This document shows, piece by piece, positions 13,237 to 13,391 of a stretch of DNA of 13,391 nucleotides; the first letter of the stretch is position 1, and every line of letters starts with the position of its first letter. This DNA comes from JAPLXD01 sp043802865. Lineage in GTDB: Bacteria; Patescibacteriota; Minisyncoccia; Moranbacterales; UBA11712. Both the position numbers and the translations under genes were made by a program. Below the pieces are notes generated by a model. It saw only the letters and a list, made by a program, of their open reading frames with translations. It did not search any database and was not told the origin of the DNA. The stretch covers positions 1 to 13,391 of the forward strand of contig JAZDKQ010000010.1 in assembly GCA_043802865.1 (NCBI GenBank), given 5' to 3'.

Positions 13237-13252
13237 TTTAGCTTGGGCTAAA
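13237..13252 (-). promoter_or_regulatory. Leader hairpin upstream of the lysozyme-like gene
   Basis: TTTAGC (13237-13242) and GCTAAA (13247-13252) form a 6-bp stem with a TTGG loop, 11 nt upstream of the minus-strand ATG. A TATATATA stretch at 13258-13265 could supply a -10 for this gene, but I find no convincing -35. The rest of 13227-13325 holds nothing else I can assign. Confidence 0.3.
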
Positions 13253-13325
13253 TTGACTATATATAAGCCAAAAATAGCTTGCAGCCCGGTTTTAATATTC
13301 TCCAGTATTCGACAGGGCAGGCAAT

Positions 13326-13355
13326 AAAAAAAGGCGTATCACATATACCCCTTTT
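13326..13355 (-). terminator. Minus-strand terminator of a gene beyond the window
   Basis: On the minus strand AAAAGGGGTAT (13355-13345) pairs with ATACGCCTTTT (13339-13329), with one G/G mismatch and a 5-nt loop, followed by a T7 tract (13332-13326). It would end a minus-strand transcript entering from the right edge, so the lysozyme-like gene needs its own promoter in the next 100 nt. Positions 13356-13391 contain no recognisable coding sequence. Confidence 0.65.
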
Positions 13356-13391
13356 GCATTGCACAAGAGCTATCCTAGCATACACAGAAAC

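Overview
The window reads as chromosomal sequence from a Candidate Phyla Radiation (Patescibacteria, Parcubacteria-like) bacterium. This is inferred from several features together. The genes are compact and closely packed. No start codon has a clear Shine-Dalgarno sequence; A/T-rich leaders precede them instead. Proteins have lysine-rich N-termini. Housekeeping genes carry short in-frame inserts whose peptides (RQGYGGQAGG-like, NPVRN-like, QNTKYKIPDTN-like) I remember from other CPR genomes; that memory has not been checked. UGA acts as a stop (end of pyruvate kinase), so the UGA=Gly code of Gracilibacteria/Absconditabacteria does not apply.

Layout. 1-69: tail of an unidentified plus-strand gene, then a terminator and a TATAAT promoter. 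149-219: a palindromic element covering the leader and start codon of pyruvate kinase. 218-4377: pyruvate kinase, a 62-aa two-helix membrane protein and phosphoenolpyruvate synthase, probably co-transcribed and controlling both directions of the PEP/pyruvate step. 4418-5254: a BRO-N/DinD-like DNA-binding protein, followed by a terminator and tRNA-Ser(GGA). 5432-5590: no gene, but a terminator and a cluster of hairpins. 5591-6643 (minus): an LCP-family cell-wall ligase. It is divergent, across two back-to-back sigma-70-type promoters, from a multi-spanning GT39/PMT-like glycosyltransferase (6782-8440) and a small RBBP9/YdeN-like serine hydrolase (8451-9074). 9116-12302: dnaG and rpoD, a reduced form of the classical macromolecular-synthesis operon, closed by a strong terminator. 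12377-13226 (minus): an exported lysozyme-like protein with an unusual cysteine-containing cytoplasmic head and a broken or slippery 3' end. 13227-13391: its leader and a minus-strand terminator for a gene outside the window.

Functionally this is core metabolism plus replication/transcription initiation and envelope biogenesis. I see no CRISPR, insertion sequence, toxin-antitoxin pair or complete novel system. The most noteworthy signals are: (i) four short repeat-like insertions, one wrapped around the pyruvate kinase start codon and three in frame inside pyruvate kinase, the hydrolase and DnaG; (ii) the A9 run at the end of the lysozyme-like gene, after which the frame as read stays open through the terminator and deep into antisense rpoD; (iii) a 25-nt near-perfect palindrome inside the BRO gene.
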